Shown piece by piece: positions 16,401 through 26,136 of a DNA stretch of 64,000 nt. The notes under the pieces are model-generated. The model did no database searches. It saw nothing but the letters and a program-made list of their open reading frames with translations, and was not told the DNA's origin. Made by a program: the position numbers and the translations under genes. Source of the DNA: Chitinophaga nivalis. GTDB taxonomy: Bacteria; Bacteroidota; Bacteroidia; Chitinophagales; Chitinophagaceae. Positions within the stretch are counted from its first letter, which is position 1, and the number at the start of each line of letters is the position of its first letter. The stretch lies in NCBI RefSeq assembly GCF_025989125.1, contig NZ_JAPDNR010000001.1, positions 7,800,087 to 7,864,086 of the forward strand, read 5' to 3'.

Positions 16401-17783
16401 TTACGATTTTTTTATCACCATCTTCTCAGGATCCCACTGGATCAGCTTTTTGCCGAAATAACTTTCATTGGCTACCAACGCCGGACCAGCTGCCCGCAGT
16501 CCAAAAGTCGCGTCTTCAATCACTGGTTTACCGGTACGCATGGATTCGAAGAAATTAGCAAAGTGTTCGAGCCGGTCGTCGTAGCCTTTAGGGGCAGCAA
16601 AAGACTGGGAAGACTCCTCCCCTTTTCGCTGGCTGGCCCCGTATTGGGCGTTGTATTGCTGCACAAACTTATCCTGCTGTATCTGCGGAAAAGTATTGAA
16701 TGTATCCCACCCGCCATAGCCAGGTGCTTCCGGTAGTTTATGTTTTTTTATGGAGAAGTCATTCCAGCCCAGTTGCAATACGCCTTCCGTGCCTATCAGC
16801 CGGGTATATTCCCCGCCGCCACTACCATCTGCAAAGTTTACCCGCAGCGTCATCTGAAAAGAAGGATGGGCTTTTGTTTCCGGGTAATCAAAAATAGCTA
16901 CCACGGTGTCCGGCACATCTCTGCCGTCTTTCCACTGCACCAGGTTGCCGCTGGCATAGATGCTCACCGGCCCTGAAGATCCGGTAATGAAGTGCAGTCC
17001 GGATATCAGGTGCACAAAGAGGTCGCCGGGAATACCGGTACCATATGCCTGGTAATTGCGCCAGCGGAAAAAGCGTACCGGATCAAAAGGTACTTTGGCG
17101 GTATCTTTCAGGAAGGTATCAAAATCGATCGTCGCCGGAGAAGCATCCGGTGGTATAGAGTACTGCCAGGCGCCCAGGGCACTATGGCGGTCCATACGTG
17201 CTTCCACCACATTGAGCCGGCCTATTTCACCCGCCTGGTAACGTTTGCGTGCCTCCGCCAGGGCTATACTGCTCACCCGCTGGCTACCTACCTGAAAAAC
17301 CGCTTTGGTGCGCTGTTGTGTGGCAATAATGCGGTGCCCTTCTGCAATCTGCTGTACCATTGGCTTTTCGCAATACACGGCTTTTCCACTCTCCATGGCT
17401 TCAATGGCAATGGTATCGTGCCAGTGATCGGGTGTTGCCACAATGATGGCATCAATATCCTTCCGTTTCAGGAGTTCCCGGTAATCGCGGGTGGTGTATA
17501 CCTGCGGACCGAATACTTCCTTCACCCGGGTCAGGTGGCCATCGTAGAGGTCTGCGGCGCCTACAAATTCCACTCCCGGTACCTTAATGGCCGTTTGTAC
17601 ATCCCCGAAGCCCATAATTCCCATTCCTACGCAGGCAATACGGATTTTATCATTTGCTGCCACCCGCTGACCGGGTTGCAACAAGGTGGGCACTTCCCCC
17701 ATGGCTGCCAGCCGGCCTATACCGAGCAGTGCAGCCGTACTGCCGATATGTTTAATGAATTTCCGACGTGATTGATCTGACAT
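16401..17783 (-). CDS. Gfo/Idh/MocA family oxidoreductase with Tat signal
   Basis: 460 residues. The N-terminus carries a twin-arginine signal (SRRKFIKHIGSTAALLGIG), so the folded, cofactor-loaded enzyme is probably exported. The Rossmann domain follows with IRIACVGMGIMGFGDVQ (about 48-64), the family's DAIIVATPDHWH (about 110-121) and the catalytic-lysine motif EKPMVQ (about 139-144). The family oxidises or reduces sugars and inositols with NAD(P); some exported members instead act as glycosidases. The substrate cannot be told. It is divergent from the phosphate locus and may be regulated from the same 220-bp gap. Confidence 0.88.
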   Translation of the reverse strand: MSDQSRRKFIKHIGSTAALLGIGRLAAMGEVPTLLQPGQRVAANDKIRIACVGMGIMGFGDVQTAIKVPGVEFVGAADLYDGHLTRVKEVFGPQVYTTRDYRELLKRKDIDAIIVATPDHWHDTIAIEAMESGKAVYCEKPMVQQIAEGHRIIATQQRTKAVFQVGSQRVSSIALAEARKRYQAGEIGRLNVVEARMDRHSALGAWQYSIPPDASPATIDFDTFLKDTAKVPFDPVRFFRWRNYQAYGTGIPGDLFVHLISGLHFITGSSGPVSIYASGNLVQWKDGRDVPDTVVAIFDYPETKAHPSFQMTLRVNFADGSGGGEYTRLIGTEGVLQLGWNDFSIKKHKLPEAPGYGGWDTFNTFPQIQQDKFVQQYNAQYGASQRKGEESSQSFAAPKGYDDRLEHFANFFESMRTGKPVIEDATFGLRAAGPALVANESYFGKKLIQWDPEKMVIKKS

Positions 17784-17907
17784 AGTTCACATTTTAAAAT
17801 ACCTTACATTATAATAAATAAATTATGAAATAACGACTGTGAATTACAAGCGGTAAAGGAGCCCGTTTTTTACATGATTTAATTGTCAAAAAGACACAAT
17901 TGTAAAA

Positions 17908-17951
17908 CTTAATAAAATCTTCACAATTCCTTCATAAATCCTTAACTGTAT
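17908..17951 (+). promoter_or_regulatory. Pho-box-like array of four 11-bp direct repeats
   Basis: Four units follow one another without a gap, each exactly 11 bp: CTTAATAAAAT, CTTCACAATTC, CTTCATAAATC and CTTAACTGTAT. The first seven bases share CTTMAYW/T and the last four are mostly A/T-rich, the layout of a PhoB binding site (7-mers every 11 bp). The array ends 11 nt ahead of a -7-like box and 56 nt before a TonB receptor-phytase locus, which fits phosphate-starvation control. Binding by PhoB is inference. Confidence 0.75.
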
Positions 17952-17962
17952 ATATAGTGCTA

Positions 17963-17970
17963 TAATGTTG
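17963..17970 (+). promoter_or_regulatory. -7-like box of the phytase locus
   Basis: TAATGTTG differs from TAnnTTTG at one base. It has no TTG at -33; instead the Pho-like array covers that region, as in activator-dependent Pho promoters. Confidence 0.5.
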
Positions 17971-18007
17971 GAAGAACGGTTATTTCGCCCCCAAATTGAG
18001 ATCCAAC

Positions 18008-20782
18008 ATGAAGTTTTTTTTACCACTGCTCTTATTCATCACGGTTGTTATGAGTGCATTTGCACAAACAACTACCGTTGTAAAGGGAATTATCACTGAC
18101 AAACAAACCGGCCAGCCGCTGGTAGGGGCGTCAGTGAAGCTGAAAGGCGCCGCTTTTACCGCTGTTGCTACCACCGGACTGGATGGCAGCTTTGTATTCA
18201 AACAGGTACCTGCCGGCGACTATGCCATTCACCTCAAAGACATGGGGCATGCGGAACTGACAGAAACAATTCAATGTAAAGCCGATGTTGCCAACAACTA
18301 TAACTTCTCTCTGGAAGGGAAAGACAGATCACTGCAAACGCTGACAGTGAAAGGGAAAGGTGATAAAACCAGCGATCGTGCAGTCAGAAAAACCGTGCAG
18401 AATGCAGACATGGTACTCAACGCTGTATCAGCACAGGCCATCGAAGTATCGCCCGATATTACCATTGCCAACGTGATGCAACGGGTATCCGGCGTATCTC
18501 TGGAAAGAAGCAACAACGGCGACGGACAATATGCCATTATACGTGGTATGGATAAAAGATATCAATACACCCTGATCAACGGCGTGAAGATACCCAGCCC
18601 GGATAATAAAAACAGGTTTGTACCACTCGACATTTTTCCTGCCGACCTCATAGACCGGCTGGAAGTATATAAAGCACTTACGCCCAATATGGAAGGAGAC
18701 GCCATCGGCGGCGCTACCAACATGGTGATGAAAGATGCGCCCAACCGGTTTGTACTGCAGGCCAACGCTGCTATCGGTCAGGCACAGACGCTTTTCAACC
18801 AGGACTTCACCCGCTTCGACCGCAGTGGCTCCACCTCCTCCTCTCCCCGCATCAGCAATGGGAAAGATTATACTGCCACCGGCCGCGACTTCACCAACAA
18901 TCCCCTGCACCTGACTACGGGTAAAGCACCCCTGTCTTCCGTGTTTGGCATCAGTGCGGGCGGACGCAGCAAAAACGGTAAACTGGGCGCCATTGCGGGT
19001 ATCAGCTACCAAAACAGCTACCGCTACAATGAAACATTATTCCTGGAAACAGAAATCGATAAAAGAACCAACAAGCCAATGTTTACCTCTGCCAAAAGCA
19101 GACAGTACTCCATCCGGCAACAACGTACAGGGCTACACGGAAAAGTAGACTACCGCTTCAATGATGACCAGCAGGTATCCCTGTATGCTGCTTATATGAA
19201 CCTGGGACAGGACCAGTTCCGTTTCAGCTCAGACACCAGTCTGGAACTGGGCCGCGTAGGCCCGGGCACCGGCAGAATCGGCAACACCTACAGAAGTGAA
19301 CGGATGGTACAGCAAATCACCAACTTCACCCTGCAGGGCGATCACAAACTGGCTTCCCGCCTGCGGGTAAACTGGTCGGCTGTATACTCCAAAGCTACCT
19401 CCAATACACCGGACCGTACTTCCCTGAACCTCAGCACCGGCGTTACACCACAGCCAGACAAACAGCTGAAACAAGAGCCATCTTTCCTGGATGCCCTCAA
19501 TGGCGTTACCCATGAGTGGGCCCGCAATGAAGATGAAGATAAAACCGGTTACCTGAACTTCGTATATACACCAACGATATTGGGTATCCCCGCTACTTTC
19601 ACCGCAGGAGGTATGTACCGCGACAAGCAACGTAACAGTGTATACGACCAGTATAAATTACGGCCGGATTCTGCTACACAGCATTTCAAGAACAACATCG
19701 ATGAACATCCGCTCACAGTATTCAATGGCGCTGGTAGTGCAGACAATGCCCTGAACTATCATTTCACCGAAAAAACCGGCGCCTACTACGGACAGGTAAA
19801 ATTCCAGATTGGCCGCCTGCAAACACTGGCGGGTGTGCGTGTAGAGCATACCAACTCCAGCTGGTTATCCAACGTATCTGAAAAGATAGCGGGTAAATCC
19901 GGTACTTTAAAATATACCGATGTACTGCCCAGCATTCATTTCAAATACATGCCGGACAGCAAAAGAAACATCCGCTTATCTTACTATGAAGCGATCAGCA
20001 GACCCGGATTCTACGAAGTCATTCCTTTCGATGGCGGCGACCCGGATGCAGACTATACCGAAAAAGGTAATCCTTATCTGAAACGTGCTACTTCCAACAA
20101 CTTTGACCTGCGCTATGAATTCTTCCCGAAAGCACTGGATCAGGTGCTGGCAGGCGTCTTCTACAAACGTATCAAAGATCCGATTGAAACCGCTTTAATA
20201 CAGGATAACCGTACCATCTATCTCATGAGCGGTAACTTCGGTACCGCCAATAACTACGGCTTTGAACTGGATGTTACGAAGTTTATCCGCCAGTTCGGTA
20301 TCCGTGCCAACTACACCTTTACCAAATCTACTATCAGCAGCGACAAAGTACAGGCTTACCGCGAAGACGATGGTAACGTTACCCAGAAAACAGTGAGCCA
20401 GCACAGACCGCTGCAGGGACAATCTCAGCATATCGCCAACGTATCCCTGCTCTACAAGGATACCAAAAGTGCCCTGGATGCCCAGCTGGCCATGGTATAC
20501 ACCGGTGAACGCATCGATAAGGTATCTCCTTTCCTCGACAGCGACATCTGGCAAAAAGGATTTGTGCAACTGGATTTTTCTGCACAGAAAAGAATCTGGA
20601 AAAACCTGTACGCCTATACGAAAATCGGCAACCTGCTGAATACACCGTATGAGTTATTCATCAAGAGTAAAAACGGCGACGATGTAGCCGGCGTACCTCA
20701 CCAGGAGCCGGGTAAAAATATCTTCATCCGTAAAAATTCCTATGGTCAGACTTACCTGCTGGGTCTTCGTTTCAAGCTTTAA
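18008..20782 (+). CDS. TonB-dependent outer-membrane receptor with CarboxypepD-like N-terminal domain
   Basis: 924 residues. After a signal peptide (KFFLPLLLFITVVMSAFAQ) comes a carboxypeptidase-D-like regulatory domain (about 24-105, VVKGIITDKQTGQPLVGASVKL), a TonB plug domain (about 125-250, with VMQRVSGVSLERSNNGDGQYAIIRGM) and a 22-strand-type barrel ending in an aromatic-rich strand (YLLGLRFKL). It should import a substrate across the outer membrane using TonB energy. No susD follows; instead a beta-helix lipoprotein and a phytase do, and a Pho-like array precedes it, so I infer import of phytate or its breakdown products. The ATG at 18008 is preferred over one four codons upstream because it starts the signal peptide. 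Confidence 0.9.
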   Translation: MKFFLPLLLFITVVMSAFAQTTTVVKGIITDKQTGQPLVGASVKLKGAAFTAVATTGLDGSFVFKQVPAGDYAIHLKDMGHAELTETIQCKADVANNYNFSLEGKDRSLQTLTVKGKGDKTSDRAVRKTVQNADMVLNAVSAQAIEVSPDITIANVMQRVSGVSLERSNNGDGQYAIIRGMDKRYQYTLINGVKIPSPDNKNRFVPLDIFPADLIDRLEVYKALTPNMEGDAIGGATNMVMKDAPNRFVLQANAAIGQAQTLFNQDFTRFDRSGSTSSSPRISNGKDYTATGRDFTNNPLHLTTGKAPLSSVFGISAGGRSKNGKLGAIAGISYQNSYRYNETLFLETEIDKRTNKPMFTSAKSRQYSIRQQRTGLHGKVDYRFNDDQQVSLYAAYMNLGQDQFRFSSDTSLELGRVGPGTGRIGNTYRSERMVQQITNFTLQGDHKLASRLRVNWSAVYSKATSNTPDRTSLNLSTGVTPQPDKQLKQEPSFLDALNGVTHEWARNEDEDKTGYLNFVYTPTILGIPATFTAGGMYRDKQRNSVYDQYKLRPDSATQHFKNNIDEHPLTVFNGAGSADNALNYHFTEKTGAYYGQVKFQIGRLQTLAGVRVEHTNSSWLSNVSEKIAGKSGTLKYTDVLPSIHFKYMPDSKRNIRLSYYEAISRPGFYEVIPFDGGDPDADYTEKGNPYLKRATSNNFDLRYEFFPKALDQVLAGVFYKRIKDPIETALIQDNRTIYLMSGNFGTANNYGFELDVTKFIRQFGIRANYTFTKSTISSDKVQAYREDDGNVTQKTVSQHRPLQGQSQHIANVSLLYKDTKSALDAQLAMVYTGERIDKVSPFLDSDIWQKGFVQLDFSAQKRIWKNLYAYTKIGNLLNTPYELFIKSKNGDDVAGVPHQEPGKNIFIRKNSYGQTYLLGLRFKL

Positions 20783-20794
20783 AACACTGATAAC

Positions 20795-22150
20795 ATGAAA
20801 TTCAACATACATATACTCACTGCCTGCTGCACCGGTTTATTATTTGCTTCCTGTCATAAGGATGCTACTATTTCTATTTCACAGCCGGTGATTACGCCCA
20901 GCAAACCGATTACCACCGATACTTTATCCGGCAGTATACAAGGTACCATGCTGGCGGGGCGCACGTATTATTTTGAGAAAGATATCACCATCAACCAGGG
21001 CGATACCGTTACCATGGAAAGCGGCGTGAAACTGATCGCACTCGGCGACGGCAGTCAGCAGAAAAGTCCGCAGATTACCGTCAACGGATCATTCATCAGC
21101 CTGGGTACCAAATCGGCGCCCAACTATATTACCGTAGCCGAGCCGCAGCGCTCCACAGATAACGCCTTTAAAGGCATCTGGGGTGGTATACAATGTACAC
21201 CGGTAAAAGATGATGCTGCCGGTGGCGACCTGATTCTGAAATGGACGCATATTGAATATGCCGGCGGCCCTTCGGCGGTGAAGAACGGCGTATATGGCGC
21301 CGGCGATCCCCGCTACCTGATCTACTTTGCCAATATGGATAAAAACTTTATCCTGGAAGATTGCTGGATTACCGGCAGTAAAGATGATGCCATCCGCGTA
21401 GATGGCGGTAAGATCAGCATCCTGCGCAATACCTTTGAGTTATGCGGCGAGAAAGGCGGAGAAGCTTTCAACATCAAATCCGGTACCGTAGGCGACGTGG
21501 CCTATAACGTTGTTACCGGCGCTGCCACCAATGGTTTTAAAGTAGCCAACACCGGCAGCAAAACCATCCAGACGAATGTAAATGTTTACAACAATACCAT
21601 GATCAACTGCGGTTTCCGCCAGACCAAGGAAAACCGGGGTGGTGGTGTTAACTATGAAGCCCTCGCCAAAGGCAAGGTATTCAACAACCTGTTCATCAAC
21701 TGCCGTATCAGCCTGCGGATTGTATCTACAGCTGATCTGGAGAACATTACCTATGGTCATAACCTGTACTACGGTAACGCCCCTACGTTGTTGAACCAGT
21801 TCAATGCTACCGACGGGCAAACTGCCTTCCAGGCGACAGATATCCATGGTGGTATCAAACAAAATAATCCGCTGTTCTATGGATATGATGTAGACCAGTT
21901 TGATTACACCACATTGGGAGGTACGGTTAAAGCACCGGCGGTGACCTGGAAACAGCAACCATTGCCCCTGCTGATACAGGGCACGTCCAATTTCCGGATC
22001 AAGTCTGCCTCTCCTGCTACCGGTAAAGGATTTACCAACTTTGCCCCGCTGAATACGACTACCGCTACCGGCGATCTGGCAGCGAGCGTGATGAAGCCAG
22101 GCGCTGATCTGGGTGCTTACCAGACAGACGGCAGCGGTAATCAGCATTAA
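20795..22150 (+). CDS. Lipoprotein with parallel beta-helix fold
   Basis: 451 residues. The start (ILTACCTGLLFASCHKD) is a lipoprotein signal with the modified Cys near residue 20. The body has the look of a right-handed parallel beta-helix: recurring short strands with N/G turns such as GGIQCTPV, LEDCWITGSKDDAIRVDGGKISILRNTFELCG and VYNNTMINCGF, about 110-350. Such folds often bind or cut polysaccharides, but no catalytic signature is evident to me. It lies 12 nt after the TonB receptor, where a SusD partner would normally be, and 39 nt before the phytase, so I suggest a surface-binding accessory of the same uptake system. Confidence 0.75.
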   Translation: MKFNIHILTACCTGLLFASCHKDATISISQPVITPSKPITTDTLSGSIQGTMLAGRTYYFEKDITINQGDTVTMESGVKLIALGDGSQQKSPQITVNGSFISLGTKSAPNYITVAEPQRSTDNAFKGIWGGIQCTPVKDDAAGGDLILKWTHIEYAGGPSAVKNGVYGAGDPRYLIYFANMDKNFILEDCWITGSKDDAIRVDGGKISILRNTFELCGEKGGEAFNIKSGTVGDVAYNVVTGAATNGFKVANTGSKTIQTNVNVYNNTMINCGFRQTKENRGGGVNYEALAKGKVFNNLFINCRISLRIVSTADLENITYGHNLYYGNAPTLLNQFNATDGQTAFQATDIHGGIKQNNPLFYGYDVDQFDYTTLGGTVKAPAVTWKQQPLPLLIQGTSNFRIKSASPATGKGFTNFAPLNTTTATGDLAASVMKPGADLGAYQTDGSGNQH

Positions 22151-22189
22151 TCTTATCTTACGATCATCTGTATAAAAATATTTCACCCA

Positions 22190-23227
22190 ATGGGCTATAA
22201 ACCATTCCTGCCTACCGTAGTTACTGCCGTACTGCTGACTGCCTGCGGCCAATCACAAAAAAAGATTCCGGCGGCAGCGCCGGATGCGGTAAAACCCGTG
22301 TTCATCACACCGGCTACTACCTACGATAGCGATGATCCGGCTATCTGGATCAACAAAAAAGACAGCTCACAAAGCCTCATCATCGGTACTGACAAAAATA
22401 CCGATGGCGCTTTATATGTATACAACCTGGAAGGTAAGCTGGTAAAGAAAATCAGCGGATTGAAAAGACCCAACAATGTGGACATCGCCTATGGCCTGCT
22501 CCTGAATGGCGTGCCTACGGATATTGCGGTGGCGACTGAACGGGAGACCAACCAGCTGCGTATTTACCGCCTGCCGGATATGGCCCCTATCGACAATGGT
22601 GGCATTCCGGTATTTGAAGGAGAAGCGGAACGCGGCCCGATGGGTATCAGCCTGTATACCCGCGCTGCCGACAGCGCCATTTTTGCGATTGTAAGCCGTA
22701 AATCAGGGCCGGCAACCGGTTACCTGTGGCAGTACCGGTTATCCGACAATGGCCAGGGACAGGTAACGGGTAGCGTTATACGTAAATTTGGTGCCTACAG
22801 CGGTAAAAAAGAAATTGAAAGTGTTGCCGTAGATAATGAGCTGGGGTATGTGTATTATTCTGATGAACAAACGGGTATACGCAAGTACTATGCTGATCCG
22901 GCGAAAGGAGATGCAGAAATTGCCTTGTTTGGTCAGGGAGATTTTAAGGTAGACAATGAAGGTATCAGTATTTACAAAAGCGGCGACAGTACCGGCTATA
23001 TCCTCGTTTCCGACCAGGATACGAATAGCTTCAACGTATATCCGAGAACCGGCAACCAATCCACCTTACTGGCGAAAATTCCGGTATCTGCGATTAACAG
23101 CGATGGTTCTGATGTAGTATCCGTAAACCTGGGAGCGAGATATCCACAGGGACTGTTCGTTGCCATGAGTACCGACCGTACCTTTCATTTCTATGACTGG
23201 CGCGATATCGCTGCCCGGATAAAATAA
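22190..23227 (+). CDS. Beta-propeller phytase (3-phytase), lipoprotein
   Basis: 345 residues, the normal length. Lipoprotein signal with Cys near residue 19 (VTAVLLTACGQ). The propeller shows the family's blocks: TYDSDDPAIWIN (about 43-54) with Ca-binding acids, LIIGTDKNTDGALYVYNLEG, RPNNVDIAYG, DIAVATERETNQLRIY and SVAVDNELGYVYYSDEQTGIRKY. These enzymes release phosphate from inositol hexakisphosphate in a calcium-dependent reaction outside the cytoplasm. It is the last gene of the receptor locus; the Pho-like array upstream of the first gene supports a phosphate-scavenging role. Confidence 0.92.
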   Translation: MGYKPFLPTVVTAVLLTACGQSQKKIPAAAPDAVKPVFITPATTYDSDDPAIWINKKDSSQSLIIGTDKNTDGALYVYNLEGKLVKKISGLKRPNNVDIAYGLLLNGVPTDIAVATERETNQLRIYRLPDMAPIDNGGIPVFEGEAERGPMGISLYTRAADSAIFAIVSRKSGPATGYLWQYRLSDNGQGQVTGSVIRKFGAYSGKKEIESVAVDNELGYVYYSDEQTGIRKYYADPAKGDAEIALFGQGDFKVDNEGISIYKSGDSTGYILVSDQDTNSFNVYPRTGNQSTLLAKIPVSAINSDGSDVVSVNLGARYPQGLFVAMSTDRTFHFYDWRDIAARIK

Positions 23228-23235
23228 AAGCCACC

Positions 23236-23302
23236 GCTACCTGCCTGGCAGGTAGCCTCATAAAAAAACGGCTGTATCATCAGATGATACAGCCGTTTTT
23301 TA
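23236..23302. terminator. Double hairpin terminator after the phytase
   Basis: A small GC-rich palindrome (GCTACCTGCC/GGCAGGTAGC, 23236-23256) is followed by a strong hairpin whose arms (ACGGCTGTATCAT and its complement) are flanked by A- and T-runs (23263-23302). The second serves both the phytase and the convergent sdhB. Confidence 0.9.
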
Positions 23303-23315
23303 TTTTATTACTTAA

Positions 23316-24065
23316 CTATTTTTCAGAAGAAACGCCGGCACCAATAAACTCGCGGTTGAGGCGGGCGATATTGGTCAGGGAGATTTCTTTCGGACATTCT
23401 GCTTCGCAGGCGCCGGTGTTGGTACAGCTACCAAAACCTTCCTTATCCATCTGTGCTACCATGTTGAGTACACGGGTCTGTTTTTCAGGTTGTCCCTGTG
23501 GCAGTAATGCCAGCTGGGAAACTTTAGCAGACACGAACAACATCGCAGAAGAGTTTTTACAAGCTGCTACGCAGGCACCGCAACCGATACAGGAAGCTGC
23601 TGCGAAAGACAGGTCAGCGTCTTGTTTGTTTACCGGCAAACAGTTGGCATCCTGTGCGTTACCTGTGTTTACGGAAATGTAACCACCCGCTTCAATGATG
23701 CGGTCAAAAGCAGATCTATCTACTGTCAGGTCTTTGATTACCGGGAAAGCACCTGCTCTCCATGGTTCTACCGTGATCGTATCTCCGTCTTTGAAAGCAC
23801 GCATATGCAGCTGGCAGGTAGTAGTACCATCCCATGGACCGTGTGCACGGCCGTTGATATGCATAGAGCACATACCACATATACCTTCACGGCAGTCGTG
23901 GTCAAATGCAACTGGTTCTTTTCCTTCGTTGATCAGTTCTTCATTCACCACATCAAACATCTCCAGGAAAGACATTTCTGAGGAGATATTTTTAGCCTGT
24001 AATATTTCAAATTTACCCTGATCGTTTTTATTTTTCTGCCTCCACACTTTTAATGTGAGGTTCAT
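23316..24065 (-). CDS. sdhB: Succinate dehydrogenase / fumarate reductase iron-sulfur subunit
   Basis: 249 residues from the chosen start (MNLTLKVWRQKN); another in-frame ATG lies five codons upstream. The [2Fe-2S] ligands are in CREGICGMCS with a later Cys (about 60-85), and the [4Fe-4S]/[3Fe-4S] ligands in CIGCGACVAAC (about 150-160) and CTNTGACEAECP (about 205-216). It passes electrons from the flavin subunit to the quinone site. It is the last gene of a C-A-B operon on the minus strand, the order typical of Bacteroidota. Confidence 0.95.
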   Translation of the reverse strand: MNLTLKVWRQKNKNDQGKFEILQAKNISSEMSFLEMFDVVNEELINEGKEPVAFDHDCREGICGMCSMHINGRAHGPWDGTTTCQLHMRAFKDGDTITVEPWRAGAFPVIKDLTVDRSAFDRIIEAGGYISVNTGNAQDANCLPVNKQDADLSFAAASCIGCGACVAACKNSSAMLFVSAKVSQLALLPQGQPEKQTRVLNMVAQMDKEGFGSCTNTGACEAECPKEISLTNIARLNREFIGAGVSSEK

Positions 24066-24143
24066 GTTATAATGTTCCATATACCTTGGACAATTATTTG
24101 ATTTATAATCCTGGTTAACCGTTCAACAATCAACCAATAACCA

Positions 24144-26117
24144 TTATTTGTAGCTACGTTGTGTAGGTTTACATTCTTCGAACACCAGTGGTTCTTTGTG
24201 CAGTTCGTACTGGCCATCGCCTTTGTACTCCCATGCTGCCACATAGCTGAAGTTTTCATCATCACGTTGTGCTTCACCATCTTCTGTCTGGGATTCTTCC
24301 CGGAAGTGGCCACCGCAGGATTCGCGACGATTCAGTGCATCCATACACATTAATTCACCCAGTTCCAGGAAGTCGGCCACACGTACCGCTTTTTCCAGCT
24401 CAGGGTTAAATTCTTTCGCATCACCCGGTACACGTACATTTTTCCAGAACTCCGCACGCAGTGCTTTGATTTCTTCGATGGCTTCTTTCAGACCTTTCTC
24501 ATTACGTGCCATACCGCATTTGTCCCACATGATTTTACCCAGTTTCTTATGGTAGAAATCAACGGATTTGGAACCTTTGATAGACAACAGTTTGCTGAGG
24601 GTATCCTGTACTCTTTTCTCTGCATCCACGAAGGCAGCATGATCAGTAGGGATTGCCTTGGTACGGATTTCATCCGCCAGGTAGTTACCGATCGTGTAAG
24701 GAATGACGAAGTAACCATCTGCGAGGCCCTGCATCAGTGCAGATGCACCCAAACGGTTAGCACCGTGGTCGGAGAAGTTGGCTTCACCCAGTGAATATAA
24801 ACCTGGTACAGTGGTATTCAGTTCGTAGTCTACCCACAGACCGCCCATGGTATAGTGTACCGCAGGGTAGATACGCATTGGCAGTTCGTATGGATTTTCG
24901 CCGGTGATTTTGGCGTACATGTCGAACAGGTTACCATATTTTTCAGCGACTACTTCTTTACCCAATTTGATGATGGCTTCTTTGGAAGCATCTGCGATCT
25001 GGCGTTTACCGGCTTCAATTTTACCGTAACGTTCAATAGCAGCGGCAAAGTCGAGGTATACCGCCTGTTTGGAGGTACCCACACCGTAACCGGCATCACA
25101 TCTTTCTTTGGCAGCACGGGAAGCCACGTCACGTGGTACCAGGTTACCAAAGGCAGGATATCTTCTTTCCAGGTAATAATCCCTTTCGTCTTCAGGAATA
25201 TCGCTGGCTTTACGGCTATCGTTTTGTTTTTTTGGTACCCAGATACGGCCGTCATTACGTAATGACTCGGACATCAGGGTCAGTTTAGACTGGTGATCGC
25301 CGGAAACCGGGATACAAGTCGGGTGGATCTGGGTGAAGCAAGGGTTCGCGAAGTAAGCACCGTTTTTGGTAGCTTTCCAGGCGGCTGTTGCATTGGAACC
25401 CATGGCGTTGGTAGACAGGAAGAATACGTTACCGTAGCCACCACTGCAAATCAATACAGCATGGCCGAAGTGACGTTCCAGTTCACCTGTTACCAGGTCG
25501 CGTGCAATAATACCCCGTGCTTTACCATCGATTTTCACGATTTCCAGCATTTCGTGGCGGCTGTACATTTTTACGTTACCCAGGGCTACCTGACGCTCGA
25601 GCGCAGAGTAGGCACCTAACAGCAGCTGCTGACCGGTCTGGCCTGCCGCATAAAAAGTACGTTGTACCTGTGTACCACCGAAAGAGCGGTTACTTAACAG
25701 GCCACCATATTCACGGGCAAAGGGAACACCCTGTGCCACGCATTGATCTATAATATTGCCACTTACCTCTGCCAGGCGATGCACATTGGCTTCGCGGGCG
25801 CGGTAGTCACCACCTTTAACGGTATCGTAGAACAGACGGAACACGGAGTCACCATCGTTCTGATAATTTTTAGCCGCATTGATACCACCCTGGGCAGCAA
25901 TACTGTGCGCACGGCGTGGGCTATCCTGAAAGCAGAAGGCTTTAACTTTATATCCTAACTCACCTAAAGATGCCGCTGCAGAAGCGCCAGCCAAACCAGT
26001 ACCAATAATAATCACTTCCAGATTCCGCTTATTGGCAGGGTTCACCAGCTTACAGTGGCCTTTATAGTCTTCCCACTTTGAATTTAATGCTCCGGCAGGA
26101 ATTTTTGCGTTCAACAT
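24144..26117 (-). CDS. sdhA: Succinate dehydrogenase / fumarate reductase flavoprotein subunit
   Basis: 657 residues. The FAD-binding loop is IIIGTGLAGASAAA (about 37-50) and His71 in RRAHSIAAQGGINAAKNY is the predicted covalent FAD attachment site. Later catalytic blocks include FTQIHPTCIP, MGGLWVDYELNTTVPGLYSLGEAN and HGANRLGASALMQGLADG. It oxidises succinate to fumarate in the citric acid cycle. It starts 19 nt after sdhC ends. The long form (about 650 residues) is the Bacteroidota/Epsilonproteobacteria-like type rather than the E. coli one. Confidence 0.96.
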   Translation of the reverse strand: MLNAKIPAGALNSKWEDYKGHCKLVNPANKRNLEVIIIGTGLAGASAAASLGELGYKVKAFCFQDSPRRAHSIAAQGGINAAKNYQNDGDSVFRLFYDTVKGGDYRAREANVHRLAEVSGNIIDQCVAQGVPFAREYGGLLSNRSFGGTQVQRTFYAAGQTGQQLLLGAYSALERQVALGNVKMYSRHEMLEIVKIDGKARGIIARDLVTGELERHFGHAVLICSGGYGNVFFLSTNAMGSNATAAWKATKNGAYFANPCFTQIHPTCIPVSGDHQSKLTLMSESLRNDGRIWVPKKQNDSRKASDIPEDERDYYLERRYPAFGNLVPRDVASRAAKERCDAGYGVGTSKQAVYLDFAAAIERYGKIEAGKRQIADASKEAIIKLGKEVVAEKYGNLFDMYAKITGENPYELPMRIYPAVHYTMGGLWVDYELNTTVPGLYSLGEANFSDHGANRLGASALMQGLADGYFVIPYTIGNYLADEIRTKAIPTDHAAFVDAEKRVQDTLSKLLSIKGSKSVDFYHKKLGKIMWDKCGMARNEKGLKEAIEEIKALRAEFWKNVRVPGDAKEFNPELEKAVRVADFLELGELMCMDALNRRESCGGHFREESQTEDGEAQRDDENFSYVAAWEYKGDGQYELHKEPLVFEECKPTQRSYK

Positions 26118-26136
26118 ATATCCTTACTTTACAGAA

